The translations under genes were made by a program, and so were the position numbers. Positions 14,909 through 17,449 of a DNA stretch of 17,449 bases are shown one piece after another. Below the pieces are notes generated by a model, which saw nothing but the letters and a program-made list of their open reading frames with translations, was not told the origin of the DNA and did no database searches. The DNA is from Bacteroidales bacterium (GTDB taxonomy: Bacteria; Bacteroidota; Bacteroidia; Bacteroidales; B18-G4): assembly GCA_030618905.1 (NCBI GenBank), contig JAUXCL010000021.1:1-17449 (forward strand). Reading direction: 5' to 3'. The first letter of the stretch is position 1. Each line of letters starts with the position of its first letter.

Positions 14909-15643
14909 ATGATAAAGAATTTCGGAGATTATTTCATGCTGATGGGAGATGTGTTCAGGAGGCCTGATAAAAGCAGGGTTTTCTGGAAACAGTTGTTTGT
15001 GGAATTTGTCAGCCTCGGTGTTGAATCCCTGGGGATCATAGCCATCATCTCTGTCTTTATGGGTGCCGTTGTGGCCTTGCAAACAGCTTATAATATTGAC
15101 AGTCCGCTCATCCCATTAACCATGGTGGGATTTACTGCCAGGCAATCTATTGTGTTGGAGTTTTCACCAACGATTATAAGTCTCATCCTGGCCGGGAAAG
15201 TCGGTTCCAGGATCGCATCAGAAATTGGCACCATGCGGGTTACCGAACAAATTGATGCACTCAGGATCATGGGTGTCAATGCAGCCAATTACCTCATCTT
15301 CCCCAAGGTCATGGCAACGATGCTCATCAACCCTTTCCTGATTTCCGTGAGTATGTTCCTGGGAATTTTTGGAGGATGGCTGGCCTGTGTTTCATCAGGT
15401 GTTGTTACTTCAGAAGTGTATATCACAGGCATTCGCTATTGGTTCGAGCCTTATACGATATTCTATGCCCTGTTCAAAACAGTGATCTTTGCCTTTATTA
15501 TATCTTCCGTATCTGCCTATCAGGGCTATTCCATCAGTGGCGGTGCACTTGATGTGGGTAAAGCAAGTACAAAAGCTGTGGTCAACAGCAGCATCCTGAT
15601 TATTATTTTCAACCTTGTGCTCACCCAATTATTGCTGGTATGA
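14909..15643 (+). CDS. MlaE-type ABC transporter permease
   Basis: The membrane subunit of an MCE-type (Mla-like) ABC system that moves phospholipids between the inner and outer membranes. The 244-residue protein has about five or six hydrophobic helices. It carries the family's hallmark region: GAVVALQTAYNI near residue 50, FSPTIISLILAGKVGSRIA, and EIGTMRVTEQIDALRIMGVN (about residues 105-125), the conserved cytoplasmic coupling segment. Its TGA stop overlaps the ATG of the ATPase gene by four bases (ATGA), a tight operon link. No MCE-domain (MlaD-like) gene follows here, so the substrate-binding partner must be elsewhere. Confidence 0.92.
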   Translation: MIKNFGDYFMLMGDVFRRPDKSRVFWKQLFVEFVSLGVESLGIIAIISVFMGAVVALQTAYNIDSPLIPLTMVGFTARQSIVLEFSPTIISLILAGKVGSRIASEIGTMRVTEQIDALRIMGVNAANYLIFPKVMATMLINPFLISVSMFLGIFGGWLACVSSGVVTSEVYITGIRYWFEPYTIFYALFKTVIFAFIISSVSAYQGYSISGGALDVGKASTKAVVNSSILIIIFNLVLTQLLLV

Positions 15644-16383
15644 TCACCGTAAAAAACATATTCAAGTCCTTTGGTGATAAACCAATCCTTAAAGACATCA
15701 GCTATGCATTTGAACCCGGAAAAAATAATTTGATCATCGGGCAAAGTGGTTCGGGTAAGACCGTGCTGATGAAATGCATCATTGGCTTATTCCATGTTGA
15801 TAAGGGTGATGTAATTTATGATGATAGGGTGTTTTCCGGAATGAAAAAGAAGGAATTGAAGGAGGTGTACAGGGAAATTGGAATGTTGTTCCAGGCCGGT
15901 GCGCTCTATGATTATATGAGCGTTGAAGAGAATGTGATGTTTCCGCTTTCCATGTTTACCAAAGACACTTATGATGATAAGCTGAAAAGGGTTAATTTCT
16001 GCCTGGAGCGTGTGAATCTTAAAGGTTCCAACAAACTGATGCCTTCTGAGTTAAGTGGTGGGATGGTCAAGCGGGTGGCTATTGCAAGGGCCATTTCCAT
16101 GAATCCCAAATATTTGTTCTGCGATGAGCCGAATTCAGGCCTCGACCCAAAAACAGCTGAATTGATCGATGACCTGATCAACGAAATCACCAAAGAATAT
16201 AAGATCACTACCATTGTAAATACACACGATATGAATTCGGTACTGAATATTGGTGATAACATAGCATTTATCCACCAGGGGCAATTGTGGTGGCAGGGAA
16301 CAAAAAAGGATATTTTATCCACGACCAATAAGGAGTTGAATGAGTTTGTCTTTTCCACTGAATTGACCAGAAGGCTTAAGTAA
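15640..16383 (+). CDS. MlaF-type ABC transporter ATP-binding protein
   Basis: The cytoplasmic ATPase paired with the preceding permease. The 247-residue protein has all ABC motifs: Walker A GQSGSGKT (34-41), a Q-loop in GMLFQAGALYD, the signature LSGGMVKRVAIARA (138-151), Walker B YLFCDEP with Glu163, and the switch His196 in NTHD. The FQAGALYD segment after the Q-loop and LSGGMVKR rather than LSGGQ are typical of MlaF/Ttg2A-type ATPases. The next gene starts on the last base of its stop codon (TAATG). Confidence 0.94.
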   Translation: MITVKNIFKSFGDKPILKDISYAFEPGKNNLIIGQSGSGKTVLMKCIIGLFHVDKGDVIYDDRVFSGMKKKELKEVYREIGMLFQAGALYDYMSVEENVMFPLSMFTKDTYDDKLKRVNFCLERVNLKGSNKLMPSELSGGMVKRVAIARAISMNPKYLFCDEPNSGLDPKTAELIDDLINEITKEYKITTIVNTHDMNSVLNIGDNIAFIHQGQLWWQGTKKDILSTTNKELNEFVFSTELTRRLK

Positions 16384-16910
16384 TGAATTTACTTGATATT
16401 ATTCTTATTGTTCCATTCATCTGGTTTGCTTACCGGGGGTTCCAGAAAGGACTGGTTATTGAACTGGCTTCTCTTGTGGCGCTGATCCTGGGCATCTGGG
16501 CCGCTGTTTATTTTTCATTTTTTGCAGCTGATTTCCTCTCGGAAAATTTTGATATCGGTCCCAGATACCTTCCTGTAATTGCTTTTATCATTACTTTTAT
16601 TGTAGTGGTGATGGGGGTTTACCTTATCGGCAGGATCATTGAAAAATTCATTGATATCCTGGCCCTGGGATTGTTAAATAAACTTGCAGGCCTGGCATTT
16701 GGTCTCGTTAAAGCCGCCTTCCTTTTAAGCATCATCATTTTGGTAATCAATAGCTTCGATGCAAATCAAAGCATTATCACGCCTAAATTAAGAGACGGTT
16801 CCTTCCTGTATAAGCCTGTTGAAAGATTTGCCCCCACGATTATTCCGAGACTAAACGTCGATGACGTACGGGATATCAAGCTGGATGATGACGTCTTACC
16901 GTCTGTATAA
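16383..16910 (+). CDS. CvpA-family membrane protein
   Basis: A 175-residue inner-membrane protein with four hydrophobic helices and the CvpA-like opening LLDIILIVPFIWFAYRGFQKGLVIELASL, including the conserved RGFxKGL turn. CvpA family members have been linked to colicin V production, purF expression and envelope stress, without a settled molecular function. Its start codon overlaps the stop of the ABC ATPase gene, so it is the third gene of a tightly packed operon, and the context fits an envelope role. It converges on pgk with only nine bases between the two stop codons. Confidence 0.87.
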   Translation: MNLLDIILIVPFIWFAYRGFQKGLVIELASLVALILGIWAAVYFSFFAADFLSENFDIGPRYLPVIAFIITFIVVVMGVYLIGRIIEKFIDILALGLLNKLAGLAFGLVKAAFLLSIIILVINSFDANQSIITPKLRDGSFLYKPVERFAPTIIPRLNVDDVRDIKLDDDVLPSV

Positions 16911-16919
16911 TCTATCCCT

Positions 16920-16940
16920 TCACGCTTCACCGTTCACTGC
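16920..16940. repeat. TCACNNN heptamer repeat at the pgk 3' end
   Basis: TCAC occurs at 16920, 16927 and 16934 at exact seven-base steps with linkers GCT, CGT and TGC. The array is read antisense as the last codons of pgk: the TCA at 16920-16922 is its TGA stop. The TCACGCTTCAC string is also present in the array near 1321. Confidence 0.75.
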
Positions 16941-17449
16941 AATTACGCCTGGTAATTGCTTCCCCTCAATATACTCCAACATCGCACCACCACCTGTGGA
17001 TACGTAACTAACCTGCTTTGCAAGGCCATACTTATTGATGGCCGCAACAGAATCACCTCCCCCTATCAATGAAAAAGCTCCTTTTCCGGTGGTTTCTGCA
17101 ACAGCAAGGGCAACGCATTTGGTACCTGCTTCGAAATTGGACATTTCAAAAACGCCCATGGGGCCATTCCAGAGCAGGGTTTTTGAAGATTTAATGACAT
17201 CGGCAAATAAAAGCTGGGTTTCCGGACCGATATCCAATCCCATCCAGCCCTCTGGGATCTCACCAGCTTTACAAACGATTTTTTCTGCATCATTTTCAAA
17301 AGCACTGGCCGCTACCGTATCAATGGGTATCAGGATCCGTGTGCTCATATTCCCGGCTTCTGCAAGGGTTTCCCTGGCAAGCTCTACCAGGTCTTCCTCG
17401 ATAAGTGAATTCCCAATATCACCTCCCATGGCCTTGATGAAAGTGAACA
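16920..17449 (-). CDS. pgk: Phosphoglycerate kinase, C-terminal part
   Basis: A glycolytic enzyme that transfers phosphate from 1,3-bisphosphoglycerate to ADP. The gene runs off the right end of the window, so only the C-terminal nucleotide-binding domain is visible. The first codons read FTFIKAMGGDIGNSL, matching the FTFxKAxGxxIGxSL block of Pgk. The ATG at 17429 is internal and not a start. Other family blocks are DIGPETQLLF, LLWNGPMGVFEM, the glycine-rich SLIGGGDSVAAI and YVSTGGGAMLEYIEGKQLPGV. The last residues, VNGEA, are encoded by the heptamer repeat. Identification is secure. Confidence 0.97.
   Translation of the reverse strand, partial: FTFIKAMGGDIGNSLIEEDLVELARETLAEAGNMSTRILIPIDTVAASAFENDAEKIVCKAGEIPEGWMGLDIGPETQLLFADVIKSSKTLLWNGPMGVFEMSNFEAGTKCVALAVAETTGKGAFSLIGGGDSVAAINKYGLAKQVSYVSTGGGAMLEYIEGKQLPGVIAVNGEA

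Noticed and set aside
14753..15082. N-terminal extension of the small lipoprotein frame to 15082
   Set aside because: It runs antisense through the permease gene and reads as low-quality sequence; the ATG at 14752 begins exactly at a lipoprotein signal.

Overview
The window looks like chromosomal DNA of a member of the Bacteroidota, most likely an environmental Bacteroidales- or Marinilabiliales-type lineage. The signs are a type IX secretion C-terminal sorting domain on the first protein, Bacteroidetes-type lipoprotein signal peptides, a tandem pair of DUF3857/transglutaminase-like secreted proteins, a DnaG with an altered zinc-finger motif, and a promoter-like TAnnTTTG element. No tRNA, rRNA, CRISPR array, transposase or integrase gene was seen.

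Layout. Positions 1-1205 hold the 3' part of an AT-rich gene for a secreted beta-helix protein with a sorting domain. Converging on it are an M14-type zinc carboxypeptidase (1344-3113, minus) and a lipoprotein metallophosphoesterase (3173-4099, minus). Diverging from these are two paralogous DUF3857 proteins (4228-8074, plus): the first keeps an intact transglutaminase Cys-His-Asp triad and the second has lost all three residues. The gap 8075-8542 carries a structured RNA (about 8166-8528) that resembles domains I to III of a group II intron. It has no reverse transcriptase and no domain V or VI, and it ends in a 14-bp hairpin plus a T tract.

A minus-strand housekeeping block follows: dnaG (8543-10489), then, in transcription order from upstream, a 64-residue lipoprotein, a SprT-like protein, a mannose-1-phosphate guanylyltransferase, a sodium:solute symporter family protein and tadA (14752 down to 10792). 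Between tadA and dnaG lies a 266-bp inverted-repeat element with no gene. On the plus strand, an overlapping trio (14909-16910) encodes an MlaE-type permease, its ATPase and a CvpA-family membrane protein. The window ends inside pgk (minus).

Several gene ends carry short arrays of a degenerate seven-base TCACNNN repeat (about 1314, 3138, 8082 and 16920), and two minus-strand genes take their TGA stop codon from it. The most unusual items are the group II intron-like RNA, the inverted-repeat element, the TCACNNN arrays, the active/inactive transglutaminase pair and the DnaG zinc-finger changes.
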